Shown: positions 1 to 11,279, counted from the first letter of the stretch. The stretch: DNA of 64,000 bases from Calliphora vicina (GCF_958450345.1 NC_088780.1:116076226-116140225); one strand, 5' to 3'. Made by a program: numbers and translations. The notes: a model not told the origin generated them from the sequence alone.

Positions 1-207
1 TATTGTTTTTTTTTATTTTCATTATTTCATTGTTATTTTCATTTCATTTGTAAAACTCAAATTCAAATACATTTTTGTAAAAGCAAACATTATTATATTA
101 ATAATACTAGAGAGTTCGAATAAGGACCGTTGTATATCTAAATCCTAGTTAATATTGATTACTATTGTTTATTGTAGTTTTAATATAATCTATCTATATT
201 CTATATA

Positions 208-2640
208 AATAAAAATCAAAAGTCGTTCGTTGGTAATTGCATCAGTAGAGAACGGCCAGACCGATTTAGACAAATGGTTTTTTAAAATGTTGGTCATAGC
301 CCAACTTAGGTTTTCATGGAATGGAAAATTGACCACGCTTACCTTTACGCCCACTTTTTTGGATTTATCTAAAATCGGAAAACAGCTACATCGATTTGCC
401 TAATTTTTTGTTTCAATGTTCACAGTAATCTAATTTATGTTTTTACTGAAAGAAACTTTGACCACACCAGTTTTTTTTTTCGATATACATATCTAAAATC
501 GAAGTACGCCTGGACCGATTTAACTAATCTTTTTTTAATATTCGATATACATAGTCCGCAAAAATTTTTACATAAATAAAAATTGTTCACGTCCACTAAT
601 ACGCCCACTTATTAAATACATCTGCAAAATACATCGGTCTGTGATCAATCATATTTCAGACCAAAATTCGATTACTTATATAAAAACTCCCAATGGCTTA
701 AATCGATAATAACTTGGCCAATAAGCGTTTAATCAAGAAAAGCATCTCGATCTGTGATCACTCATATTTCTGACCAAAAATCGTTTTTTTATATAAAAAC
801 TCAAAATATCTAAATTCGCTAATAACTTGGCCAATAAGCGTTTAATCAAGAAAAGGAGATCGATTTGTGATCACTCATATTTCTGAACAAAAATCGATTT
901 TTTATAAATAAACTCAAAATATCTAAATTCGCTAATAACTGGCCAATAAGCGTTTAATCAAGAAAAGGAGATCGATCTGTGATCACTCATATTTCTGACC
1001 AAAAATCGATTTTTTATATAAAAACTCAAAATATCTAAATTCGCTTATAACTTGGCCAATAAGCGTTTAATCATGAAAAGGAGATCGATCTGTGATCACT
1101 CATATTTCTTAGCAAAAATCAATTTTTCAAATAAAAAATCTAAATATCTAAATTCGCTAATAACTTGGCCAATATGCGTTGAATCAAGAAAAGGAGCTCG
1201 ATCTGTGATCACTCGTATTTCTTAATAAAAATCGATTTTTTATATAAAAACTCAAAATATCTAAATTCGCTAATAACTTGGCCAATAAGCATTTAGTCAA
1301 GAAAAGGAGATCTTGTGATCACTCATATTTCTGGCCAAAAATCGATTTGTTTATATAAAAACTCACAATATCTAAATTCGCTAATAACTTTGCTTTTAAT
1401 CAAGAAAAGGAGCTCGATCTGTGATCACTCATATTTCTGACCAAAAATCGATTTTTTTATTATAAAATCTCAAAATATCTAAATCTCTTATAACTTGGCC
1501 AATAAGCGTTTAATAAAGTAAAAGATCTCGATCTGTGATCACTCATATTTCTGACCAAAAATCGATTTTTTATATAAAAACTCAAAATATCTAAATTCGC
1601 TAATAACTTGGCCAATAAGCGTTTAATCAAGAAAAGCAGCTCGATCTGTGATCACTCATATTTCTGACCAAAAATCGATTTTTTTTATATAAAAACTCAA
1701 AATATCTAAATTCGCTAATAACTTGGCCAATAAGCGTTTAATAAAGAAAAAGAGCTCGATCTTTGATCACTCATAAATTCTCTACTAACTAGGCCAATAA
1801 GCGTTTAATAAAGAAAAAGATCTCGATCTGTGATCACTCGTATTTCTGACCAAAAATCGATTTTTTATATAAAAACTCAAAATATCTAAATTCGCTAATA
1901 ACTTGGCCAATAAGCGTTTAATCAAGAAAAGCAGCTCGATCTGTGATCACTCATATTTCTGACCAAAAATCGATTTTTTTTATATAAAAACTCAAAATAT
2001 CAAAATTCTCTAACAACTTGGCCAATAAGCGTTTAATAAAGAAAAAGAGCTCGATCTGTGATCACAAATATTTCTGACCAAAAATTGATTTTTTATATAA
2101 AAACTCAAAATATCTAAATTCGCTAATAACTTGGCCAATAAGTGTTTAATCAAGAAAAGGAGATCGATCTGTGATCACTCATATTTCTGACCAAAAATCG
2201 ATTATTTTATTATAAAAACTCAAAATATCTAAATTCGCTAATAAATTGGCCAATAAGCGTTTAATAAAGAAAAAGAGCTCGATCTTTGATCACTCATATT
2301 TCTGACCAAAAATCGATGTTTTATATAAAAACTCAGAATATCTAAATTCGCTAATAACTTGGATAATATTCGTTGAATTAAGAAAAGGAGCTCGATCTGT
2401 GATCACTCATATTTCTGACCAAAAATCGATTATTTTATATAAAAACTCAAAATATCTAAATTCGTTTAATCGTGAAAGGAGCTCGATCTGTGATCACTCA
2501 TTTTTCAGACCAAAATTCGATTACTTATATAAAAACTCAATATATATACATTGATTTACATGTATTCTGTTGTTGCAAGACTTAGGTTTTTGACAACAAA
2601 ATTAGGTTATTTGTATCTCAGTAGCGGTTCTATGTATATT
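208..2640 (+). mobile_element. Helitron/INE-like repeat with expanded central satellite
   Basis: Non-coding interspersed element. Its ends are recognised because a shorter inverted copy at 21770-22663 shares both flanks of the array: the left part beginning ATAAATAAAAATCAAA and continuing through GAACGGCCAGACCGATTT, and the right part with GTTGTTGCAAGACTTAGG and TTTTTGACAACAAA. Between them lies the 113-bp satellite. No ORF. A central tandem array between conserved unique flanks is known from INE/Helentron-type elements; assignment to that group is inference, because I see no clear 3' CTRR end. Confidence 0.6.
640..2525 (+). repeat. 113-bp tandem satellite array, about 16-17 units
   Basis: Successive GTGATCACTCATATTTC motifs fall 112-113 bp apart (754, 867, 979, 1092, 1204 and onward). 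Each unit holds ATCGATTTTTTATATA, ACTCAAAATATCTAAATTCGC, CTTGGCCAATAAGCGTTTAA and a GAGCTCGATCTGTGATC stretch. Some units are shortened or have internal deletions, for example near 1390 and 1775. The inverted copy at 21.9-22.3 kb has only about four units. Confidence 0.93.
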
Positions 2641-3230
2641 TTATTCTATGTCCTATATGAATAAAAATTATCATACAATAATACGTTTTTTGTTTAACTA
2701 TTTTTACCCTTTTCAAACCGCTTCTCACAAATTCACAAATCGAACACAAGTATTTTTTAACTTGGACAGAACAACGTATGTCGGGTCAGATAGTATAGCT
2801 AAGAATAAAAAAAAACTAATAAGTCAAAACGTTTATGTACATGATATAAGGTGTCCAACATAAACAAAAAATATAAAATATAATTCGGGGATTCCCTAAA
2901 CTAAAAAAATATAAAAAACAACCAAAAAATCCCCCAACAATTTGTTCACATTTTATTAGTTACGAGCCTTTTTCGATCCATTTTCCCCCAATTTCGTTCT
3001 CACGAATCAATTTTTTAACCGATCAGCTCAAACTTTTTTTTATCCTAACCTCACACAAAAGCGGCCTTCGTTTTTGAAAAATCGAAAATAAAAAAATAAT
3101 GCCACCTTAATGTATATATTATTTACTTTTTTTTATACGCCTTTAATTTTAATTCATTAAGCTTTTAAAAAATGCTTATTTTTGATTCAGGGTCTGAACA
3201 TATATTTTTTTTAGACTGCTGGACTTCTTA
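2641..3230. other. No gene seen; AT-rich spacer
   Basis: AT-rich sequence with no recognisable coding similarity. Near 3098-3113 there is a GCCACCTTAATG run followed by TA that resembles the TIR of the TA-flanked MITEs at 8501 and 38469, so it may be the right end of a decayed copy. Confidence 0.4.
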
Positions 3231-3448
3231 AGGTACGGCACACATGGAAAATATTTGCTCAAAAAAGCATAACCACTTTTTTTATCTGAAATTTGTTTGA
3301 CGTGTTTACTATTACAAGTATTTTGTAAGATCAGACAGCATCAAATAAAATAAAACAATTATTTTTTGTTTTGAATCATCCTAAGTACAATAAGTTTTTG
3401 AAATAAATAAAAGAATTCAAATGTATTTTATCATGTGTGACCCTAACT
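3231..3448 (+). mobile_element. PIF/Harbinger-type MITE, copy 1
   Basis: Starts AGGTACGGCACACATGG and ends ATGTGTGACCCTAACT. It is flanked on both sides by TTA (3228-3230 and 3449-3451). Homologous copies at 16236-16485 and 41862-42070 also have 3-bp TWA duplications, the hallmark of PIF/Harbinger insertion. This copy has lost the inner part of its right TIR. Confidence 0.8.
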
Positions 3449-3592
3449 TTAGCTTTTATTTGATGTTTGCTGCATTGAACAAGTGGACGTATGAATAATA
3501 TATTATCTATATCAAGGTTTTTCTTAAAACATCAACAAATAATATTTACAGCATTGTAGTAACAACATTTTGACCACTAGTTTAAATCTATT

Positions 3593-3916
3593 TAACCCTC
3601 TAACCCGCAAGAGTGCCTCAAGGCATGCACTACAAAACACCAATTATCTCAAAAAGTAATTATATATTTCTTTTTAAATTTAACTGTGACTTTTGTTAAA
3701 TTTTGTGTATTTTTTTTAATCATAGTTTTACATTATTCTAAATATTTTTTATTAGTTTTTTTCATTAGTTTTTCAATAAAATCGCCTAAACCGGCAACAA
3801 TGCCCTGAGGCACTCTACACCTTTTTAGTTTCTGATGGCAGTTCTGAGTTTAATGGGTCATAATTATCCTAAAAAAATTATTCAACAACTTTTTTTAAGC
3901 TTTTTAAAGTTTGCGA
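3593..3916 (+). mobile_element. piggyBac-like fragment with two palindromic modules
   Basis: A TTAA (3593-3596) is followed by CCCTCTAACCCGCAAGA and then the palindrome-like GTGCCTCAAGGCATGC. A related module repeats in direct orientation at 3784-3815 (CTAAACCGGCAACA followed by TGCCCTGAGGCA). This matches the layout of the TTAA-flanked element at 53009. The right end is not clear; a TTAA near 3917 is a weak candidate. No coding sequence. Confidence 0.5.
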
Positions 3917-4204
3917 GTTAAAATCAAAGTTTCGAACAAAAATAAGTTGAGACGAACTAAACATTTTACATTATTTAAAGTAATTAATATTTTGATGCAC
4001 TGTCTTTTAAAGTTTTGTTTAGCTCAACTGGAAGAAGCATATGAATTATGATATGTTTATATGCGAAATTCGATAAATGAAGTAAATATGAATGAAGCTA
4101 TGTCATGATAAAATGACCGAAGTGAAAGTTAAACAAAAAGTTATTAATATAAAAACGCAAACACATAAACATGAAAGAAATGCTAATGCGTTCTAATGGC
4201 GTTG

Positions 4205-4762
4205 TAATGGCGCCGTCATACAGAAACCAAAAGACTTCACATGAAGTTAAAAGCATCTAGCCTTCACTGGTTAATAAGTGACGAATCAAAGTTAAGCCTG
4301 GACTATAAAGTCACCCTGTATAAAATCATTTTAAAACCAGTTTGGACATATGGAATCCAATTGTGGGGAACGGCCAGTAATTCCAGTATTGAGCTTATAC
4401 AGAGGGCCCAGTCGAAAATTCTTAGGACCATGACGGGTGCACCATGGTACATAAGAAATGAAAACATCCACAGGGACTTGGAAGTGCCACTAGTGAAGGA
4501 TGAGTTTAAGAAAGTCCGCGATAAATATATACTGAAACTGCCATCACACCCAAATCCGCTTGCTCGGCTTCTCGCACAGAGCCAAACCAGATCAAGGCTT
4601 TGTAGAGGAGATCTACCACCCCGCTAAGATGACGTCCATACATCAAACAATGCTCTCTTTAGAGAGCAATTAGTTTTAATTTTAGTTATAAGATTTAATC
4701 ACTTATTGTTAGGCCTAATGATATAGGCAGATTCAATAAATAAATAAAAAGTTAAAAAAAAA
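4205..4762 (+). mobile_element. 5'-truncated jockey-type non-LTR retrotransposon with poly(A)
   Basis: Contains the C-terminal part of the reverse transcriptase ORF, a short 3' UTR with an AATAAATAAATAAA run, and an A-rich tail ending about 4762. Truncation at the 5' end is typical of target-primed reverse transcription. No target-site duplication could be assigned. A much more decayed copy of the same region lies at 45265-45460. Confidence 0.85.
4241..4627 (+). pseudogene. C-terminal fragment of jockey reverse transcriptase
   Basis: About 128 residues of the post-polymerase (thumb and C-terminal) part of a jockey-clade ORF2. Diagnostic blocks are LYKIILKPVWTYGIQLWGTA, IQRAQSKILRTMTGAPWY and HPNPLARLLAQ. 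These follow the reverse transcriptase palm domain in full-length jockey elements, so the catalytic YADD region and the endonuclease are missing. Similarity continues a few codons upstream of the first ATG (WRRHTETKRLH) before a stop, so that ATG is not a true start. The frame is open to its normal stop, which suggests a fairly young insertion, but the fragment cannot be active alone. Confidence 0.9.
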
Positions 4763-5652
4763 TGCGTTGTTTTCTTTGTGGTTTACCAAAATATGTCAGT
4801 CATATCTTTCAATTAAAGTCGGTTTCGAAGAAATCTCTGAAAAAATTCGTCATATTTTTTAAAATGCTTAATATATTTTGTCAGATAAAACATTGTTTTC
4901 AATTATAGTTTGCTAAATGACATATGGGCAATTCCATTATGCCGAAAGTGACCGTCGAACACATTTAAAGCGAACTTATAGCACATAACTATTCCTATAA
5001 TAGTTGCTAAGGTTGAGTTTGTGCAACTTTTGTTTCCAAGATAACTAATTACAAAAAACCTAGGCATTCGGGGCCCCAATTTCAGCGGAACCTGAGGCAA
5101 TAGTTCAATGTGTCCAATATAAGAATGTTGTACTTTGTATCTTACAATTTGGTTATGATTTTACGTAAAATTTATACTTTTCAATTCAATTTCAAAGGAC
5201 ATTTTTTTACCATGATATTTGCGTTGTTTCTGTTGCTGTTTTTATGAAACTATTTATAAACAAGCTTAGTAAAAATTCATTTAAACCAACAAAATTTTCT
5301 ATGTATTTATTTTCTAACAACAAACTACAAGCTTAATGTGATCAAATACACCGAGTACATACATACATATTTACATAAATCATTTATGTAAGGAAAAAAT
5401 AACTTTAAAATTTTTAAATTTCTCACATTTGATTTTAATTGTATAACAAATCTTTGTTTGTACTCAATACTTGAGCTTTCTTCTTTCTCAGCGATAAAGC
5501 AAAACGAAAACTTACAGTTGTTTGTAATCGCATTTTTTCTAATGGATTCCTTTTGTCACTCTCTTGAAGAACTTTTATCTAAACGTCGATAGAAATATCC
5601 AAATGAGAAAAGTTGCGCTTGTGCGACTTGGCATTCGACTATATCGCAATGT
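4763..5652. other. No gene seen
   Basis: AT-rich sequence. A short open frame on the minus strand (4903-5100) has no recognisable motif or supporting context. No TIR pair or repeat relationship was found. Confidence 0.4.
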
Positions 5653-6073
5653 GTTGTGAATAGAGATGCCAAACGGGGAAATTGTCATTTTTGTATGTCT
5701 TTTTCATGTAATTTAACATTTTACATGCCCGAATATCGCAAAGTGATGTTCGGCAAAGTTGTTAAGCTCAACGTCTGCGACAACATAGTTAATAAAGGAA
5801 ATCGGTATTTTTGGTTTTACTTGAGTGGGGCTATGGAAAATCAATTTTTTACCTTTTTTTGTAAGTTATATAACAAAACTCAATTTAAACCCTACAAACG
5901 AAATTGATTTTATCTCAGATGAAAATATTTCGATTGCTCAAAGGCTAAAAGGTATTAGTAATAAATGTAAAAAACCCAAATAACTAAAACGAAACCAAAT
6001 TATAAGGTAGGTTTGCAACTTGCAAAAGAAATAGATCATTTTATTTCTAAAGGAACAAGAGGAAAATACTTTT

Positions 6074-6145
6074 AGATTTGTTCGTCCCAGAATGGCAGAT
6101 GAAACCATAGATGCAATAGTATTCTTGAGAAGATATTTAAAATAA
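6074..6145 (+). pseudogene. Remnant of hAT transposase C-terminus
   Basis: Reads RFVRPRM then ADETIDAIVFLRRYLK and a stop. It matches the end of the hAT dimerisation domain, where the family usually closes with a ...VFLxxN/YL motif a few residues before the stop. The upstream frames are broken. Its position inside an 8-bp-flanked element with hAT-type termini supports the assignment. Short, so similarity alone would not be decisive. Confidence 0.6.
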
Positions 6146-6184
6146 ACACTATTTTTTACGATGGTAATATTTTTACCAGTTGTA

Positions 6185-6460
6185 CATTAGGGTTATACAT
6201 TTTCTACATTTCTTGCAAATATCAAAATATATGAACCTGGCTCGAATATATATTTAAAATTTACGGTAAAGGGAAAGAATACGCTGTTTTACTATAAAAA
6301 ATAACAAAAAATAATACATATTTGAAAATTTTGACTTTAAAAAATCGTTTTTGTGGGTCAGGTTTTTATTCCAAAATGACCCGAAAAAAATGTTATCGTA
6401 AAGAATTCAACATTTGCTATTGCGTAGTGCTAGGGCTAAAATTTGATTATTGCCCTAATG
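6185..6460 (+). mobile_element. TA-flanked MITE nested in the hAT element
   Basis: Begins CATTAGGGTTATA and ends TTGCCCTAATG, with TA on both sides (6183-6184 and 6461-6462). This is the Tc1/mariner-type insertion signature. A related copy at 15465-15882 shares the termini and a subterminal TTTCTTGCAAATAT. Confidence 0.8.
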
Positions 6461-6761
6461 TACATACTTTAGTGTTATTTCTTCTTATATAATGTACTCA
6501 TGCAAGTATTTTATTGCGATGAAATGTGATTTATTTAACCCGAACCCCGAAACCACTGGTCGGGATTTCGGGGTTCTATAAAAAATCCCGAACACCGGGA
6601 TTTTTAAAAATCAGTCCCGATTAGCATCTCTAGTTGTGAATAAATGTAAAATTTCTTTACCTTAGTTAAATTTTGTTATATTTTTTCCCTATGAAAATGT
6701 GATAATTTTATGTCTCGTTGGACCTTTCGGTGGAAATGCTCATATGTAAGTCACTAGTAAT

Positions 6762-8166
6762 TAGGGTATTCAATCGATTAACCGTTAATCGGTTAACCGA
6801 TTAATTTTGGACGGTTAACTGTTCGAATAATTTAAAATTGCCGATTTTCAAATAACAAATAAACCGATTAATTTGTGTCGATTAACCGAAATTCCTACTT
6901 TTTGCACTTTAAAAAATTGTTTGTATTTATTTTTGCCTTTCAATTCAAATACAAATTTCAAATTGAAATTAGATATTTTTTGAAAATCCAATAAACATGA
7001 TTAGTGAGTATGTATAACAACTGACATATTTAATTTACATGTCTTTGAAACTGTTTGTATTTACATGTATAGACGAAACTTTTTTTGAAATGAGTCTTTT
7101 ATCATAAATAAACGAAACCATGGCAGAACAAGCAAAAATATCTAAAGGAAATGTCTAAAAAAAATAATTGAATTAAAATTTTTGTTACGATAAAATACAA
7201 TTTCGACCACAACTTCATTAATAATTGAAGAAAAACTATGTTTTATTAAATAAATCTCTACTAATTTCAATTAAAACTTTAAAAATGTATAAAATATCAC
7301 GGTAAAAAATTTAAAAAAGATAAGTAAATACATAGCTTGACGTTTTAGGGGTGAATAATGAAAACTACCTCTAATAATTGTACCGGTAACTGATTGTGCC
7401 ATGAAACGAAACTACATATTAAATTAATCAAAATTTAACAATCCGAAAAGGAGTATTCTTTATCATGCTTTTGATTTCTGAAACATATGTATACAGTCAG
7501 CCAGAAAATTCGTTTAAATTATATTCTTTAAATTAAATCGTTTAAATTATATTCTTTTTATAAAAGATTATTTCAGAAGATCTCACTAAAACCCTAAAAA
7601 CCTCACACATCGCTCATTTGCTGCAAAACGTCTGTGAATGTTTTATGACATTTTACTATTTCTTAAATAAATTTTCAACAAATCATGCGATTTCAGAAAT
7701 TTAAATAGTAGATGTTAATATCTTTCTAATCTGTATTTAACTCAAATTTATACTTATCAAATAGGTATACGAGAAAACATGAATTTTAATTTTGATGTTT
7801 ACAACAAAAAACACTCTCACATAAAAAACAGACTTTTTGAAAACTGATAAAACTGTATGAACGATTGTAGAACGGCGCATATTTTGTATTACTCAGTTCA
7901 AAAAACACGAATATTGAGTTATGACGTTGTTGCAGCAAATATGCGATATGTTTACAAAAATGATCTCAAATACCTTATTTGCTGTTTTTTATGTTTTTGT
8001 ACACACAATTCGTTGTTGTATTTTCAATTTAAAATGAAAATAGACACTATTCGGTTAATCGAATAATTTTAAATTAACCGATTATTAACCGAATAAATCT
8101 AAACCTCGATTAATTATTTGCTCGATTATCCGATTAAACCAGAAACCCGATTAATTGAATAACCTA
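6762..8166 (+). mobile_element. hAT-type non-autonomous element, 1.4 kb
   Basis: Starts TAGGGTATTCAATCGATTAA and ends TTAATTGAATAACCTA. The exact 8-bp CTAGTAAT occurs on both sides (6754-6761 and 8167-8174). Both ends are packed with variants of CGATTAACCG in both orientations, giving a dense subterminal repeat field (6770-6900 and 8050-8160). The interior is AT-rich with no recognisable transposase. Confidence 0.88.
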
Positions 8167-8174
8167 CTAGTAAT

Positions 8175-8500
8175 AATTATAACAATTTTTTACATATCAA
8201 CAACTACTAATGTAGTTCTTTTTCCCCTCTTTTACATAATACATAATGACAAATATAAACAACAACGACAACAATAAACAAATATTTAAACATCCGTTAA
8301 AGTTGACAGGCAAACAAAGCAAAAACTTTATAGAAAAACAGACATAAAATGTCATACAATAAGACTCTAGCAGACATTTTGTGTACAACCGCAAAATTTC
8401 ATTATTACAATTCAAGTATTCATATCATACATTTAGCTGTTTACTTGTAGAAAGAATTCTGTGCTGGTACTGCACTCGTATTCCGCAGTTACTCAGTATA
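8175..8500. other. No gene seen
   Basis: AT-rich. A minus-strand open frame at 8197-8415 is hydrophobic by composition only and has no recognisable motif. Confidence 0.4.
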
Positions 8501-8891
8501 CATTAAGGTGGCATTTATATTGGTATTTTTAAATGATTCCAAGGTCTATCTCTTAAAACGAAATGTTGAAAATTTCATCAACATCGTATAACATTAAAAA
8601 GTTACACGTTTTACACTTCTAAACAATATTTGGCGAATTTTTTAAATACTTTGCAGGACACTTTTAATTCCGAAACACGCTAATTCTGCTCAAATGAAAA
8701 AAAATAATGAAAATAAATATTGTTTATTAATTTTTGATACATAATTTTATTTGTGGTAGAATTTAATTTTAGAACAGAGTTTCAATTTTTGGTATTGAAA
8801 ATGGAACAAAATTTAAATAAATTAAAATTTAAACATTTTTATAGAACTCTGTGTGTCAGGTGAAAATTAAAATGGCACCAACACTAGAGTG
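8501..8891 (+). mobile_element. Probable TA-flanked MITE related to the CATTAAGGTGGC family
   Basis: The left end is TA followed by CATTAAGGTGGCATTTATA. Towards 8870-8891 an inverted ATGGCACC occurs, but the right terminus is degenerate (CACTAGAG). The same terminus is seen at 38469 and, inverted, near 3113. Confidence 0.45.
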
Positions 8892-9165
8892 TCCCAAAAT
8901 TTTTTTTTTTGGAATTTTCGAATGCATACCCTCTATTTTTTTCTATTTGGGACACATTTTGCTAAGAACAATAGGATACATGGACAAGAAAAAACACCTG
9001 CTTGGCCAAAATGTCAAATTTTGACCCCCTCTAACTCAGAGAGTTCTCGACCGATCTTGTTGCGTCTGAGTTACTATCCAATAGAACCAACCTTAGTGCA
9101 AATTTCATCCCGATCGGAAGACATCGACTTCAAAAGTTGGTTCACTTGACATGAAATGCCCCATA
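8885..9165 (+). repeat. Copy of the TTGGTTCACTTGACATGAAAT foldback family (single arm)
   Basis: Shares GGGACACATTTTGCTAAGAA, TTGACCCCCTCTAACTCAGA, GAGTTCTCGACCGATCTTGTT and the terminal GTTGGTTCACTTGACATGAA with the TIR arms at 31240-31487 and 42357-42694. Only one arm is present here. It ends GAAATGCCCC followed by ATATATA, the same flank as at 31487. Confidence 0.8.
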
Positions 9166-9277
9166 TATAAAACTATACTTAAACATGAAATTTTGTCTTT
9201 CTATCATGATTGCAACCCGTGCCGAGTTGCGATTTAGTTTTGAGGTGCGTTTACAAGGGGAACAAAATTAAAAAAAA

Positions 9278-10510
9278 ATCGCCAGGCCATTAACGTGTCT
9301 CAGGCCATTAGAACAAGAAATATAGGAACAAAAGAACTTGTATAAGAGTTTTTGTATTCGTAAGATACCGGTAACCAATTCGCAGGTATAACCAAAAAAT
9401 AATAATTTTTTAACGGCACACAGCGGTATGAGAAAAAAAAGAGGGATGGACCTGGTCCCCTTGGTATCAATAATTTTGAAATTTATTTTCATTTGAAATA
9501 TTTAGTGTAAAGTTAGCTTTTCAAAAAGTGTAAATTCCTAATACATCTTCCTAGAAATTTTTTAGATAACTTAAAATGGAAAAAAGTACTTTTTTCCCAA
9601 AAACTAGCGAAAAATCGCATTTTTTAAAATTTTTAAATTCAAATGCATATAACTTTGGAGTCAGTCACGATTTTTAAATAATTCTTTTTTTGTTTGCCAT
9701 ATACATTTGTTGTTAGTACAATAAAAGAAATTGGGAAATATTTGGACCCGCTGTTATCAAAAAACTGGAGTAGGTTGGGTAGAAATGTTGAAAATTTAAT
9801 TTTCAAATGCGAATATCTCCTAAGTTATAAGAGATAATTGACGACGAGGTTTCTATATATGTAATGGTTTTGAAATCGGTACACAGCCGAAGAAATAGGA
9901 TAGTTTTAAAAATTGAACATATCCAAGGTGTCCTACTTTGGGGAACCCTGGCCGCACCCCTGGTGGGCCCATGCGGATTTAAGTCCCTCTTTTTTCTCAT
10001 ACCACTGTGTGGCAGTTTAAAAACTTCAATTCAAATTTTTAAAATTTTGCTAAACAAATTTCAGAATTTTTTTAATCATCATAATGGGATTAATGAGAAC
10101 ATAGTAGGGAATAAAAAAATGAAAAAGTATGACAATACCTCCTAGTGTTTTCGTACCTGCGATTTAAATTTTGCGATTTTCGAGAAAAACTAATTTTTAG
10201 GCCATATATTGGAGAATGAGCCGAATTTCCTTACTGTTATGATTTTTAAGTTAAAGCTATTCAGAATATTATAGTCCAGGTAATTTTAAATACAGCCTGA
10301 AAGTTTTACTAAAATAGGAAAACGTTAACCCTTAAATCGTGAAGGTCAAAGATAAATTTTTTCAATATGTGGAATTTCTAATGGAAAGATTGCGAAATGT
10401 TATATATTTTTGGGCCGATTGTGATGAAACTTAAGAAAAATATAATATGATGTCTAGCATTTATAAAACAGCACAAAAATTAAAATTAAACCTGAATTGA
10501 CCAATTATGT
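9278..10510 (+). repeat. Interspersed repeat (host of the 9418-10010 MITE)
   Basis: Defined by homology with 52440-54090 (same strand) and part of 22680-22990 (opposite strand). Shared blocks include CCATTAACGTGTCTCAGGCC, GAACAAGAAATATAG, TACCTGCGATTTAAATTT, AACGTTAACCCTT and GAAATGTTATATATTTTTGG. No ORF. This copy is interrupted by a MITE at 9418-10010; the 52-kb copy has a different insertion at 53009. Confidence 0.8.
9418..10010 (+). mobile_element. 593-bp MITE inserted in an older repeat
   Basis: The termini are an inverted pair, ACACAGCGGTATGAGAAAAA at the left and the complement of ACACAGTGGTATGAGAAAAA at the right. GGC flanks both sides (9415-9417, 10011-10013). Two paralogues of the host repeat (near 52640, and near 22775 on the minus strand) carry the uninterrupted AACGGCAG. 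The interior includes a GC-rich block around 9935-9975 that is also found at 59730-59775. Superfamily unassigned. Confidence 0.85.
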
Positions 10511-11080
10511 ATTTCAAAACCCAAATTTTTTTTAACGAAATAAATTTTTTTTGTTTTTATTTTAAGTAATAAGTGATGAATAATGGAATAAAATATAAGT
10601 GGTTTTATCTATTTAGGAAATTTAGTTTTAAAATGTTGGTTCATATTTGGATGTGTACGAAGCTTAAAGGCCTAACTCCACTTTACTAGCAAATTAGTTC
10701 TCAACTCTTTGAAAATTATTTTGTTCTCCTATTATTTAATTTAATTTATGAGGGATGATACAACCATTTTTTCCGTTTTATCGTTTTGATAAATTTTGGA
10801 AATCAGTCTTTCAATTATCACTAATTTACTTTCATTTTTATTTTGTTAGGCCTTTTAGCTTCTGACGCATCCATTTGTTAAAATTATTAAAAAAAAAACA
10901 ATTTTTAGATTTCTAGATATGAGTTCAAAATTAACTAAAGACAGTAAAAATAAAGTATTTGAAATTAGTTCTTTACAAAGAGGTGAGAGGAAAGGGGGTT
11001 GACTGGACTTATGTTACTTTTATAACACCACTACTAACATATTGAGACTTATTTTGGTGGATTAATGTGGTAAGTAACGG
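10511..11080. other. No gene seen
   Basis: AT-rich spacer with no recognisable coding or TIR structure. Confidence 0.4.
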
Positions 11081-11279
11081 CGATGTCTCTAGTTGATATG
11101 GTCTATCGCCTTCTCTGTGTTTCTATTACTGGGTCAATGACGACTTGCCCCAGGTGCCCACAATTACTTATTTTGGTAATGGAGGAGGTACATTAAGACT
11201 ACCGGTATATCGGGGACTAAGCCGATTGATAGGATTGGACACATAATGATTCTTGGATTTTTTAAGAATAACCCCAGTT

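Larger units (their letters stand above)
5661..6632 (+). mobile_element. Non-autonomous hAT element with 8-bp target duplication
   Basis: The element starts TAGAGATGCCAAACGGGG and ends TTAGCATCTCTA, giving the inverted terminus TAGAGATGC. The 8-bp GTTGTGAA flanks both sides exactly (5653-5660 and 6633-6640). An 8-bp duplication with TAGAG-type termini is the hAT signature. Subterminal CCCGAA/TTCGGG stretches near 6540-6600 are probable transposase-binding sequence. A decayed transposase C-terminus is inside, and a separate MITE (6185-6460) is nested in it. Confidence 0.9.

Noticed and set aside
600..2540. CRISPR-like array
   Set aside because: Units are contiguous 113-bp tandem repeats without unique spacers, in a eukaryotic context.
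2648..2863. Open reading frame of 71 codons just after the satellite element
   Set aside because: No motif, AT-driven composition, no splice or promoter context; length is within chance expectation for 64 kb.
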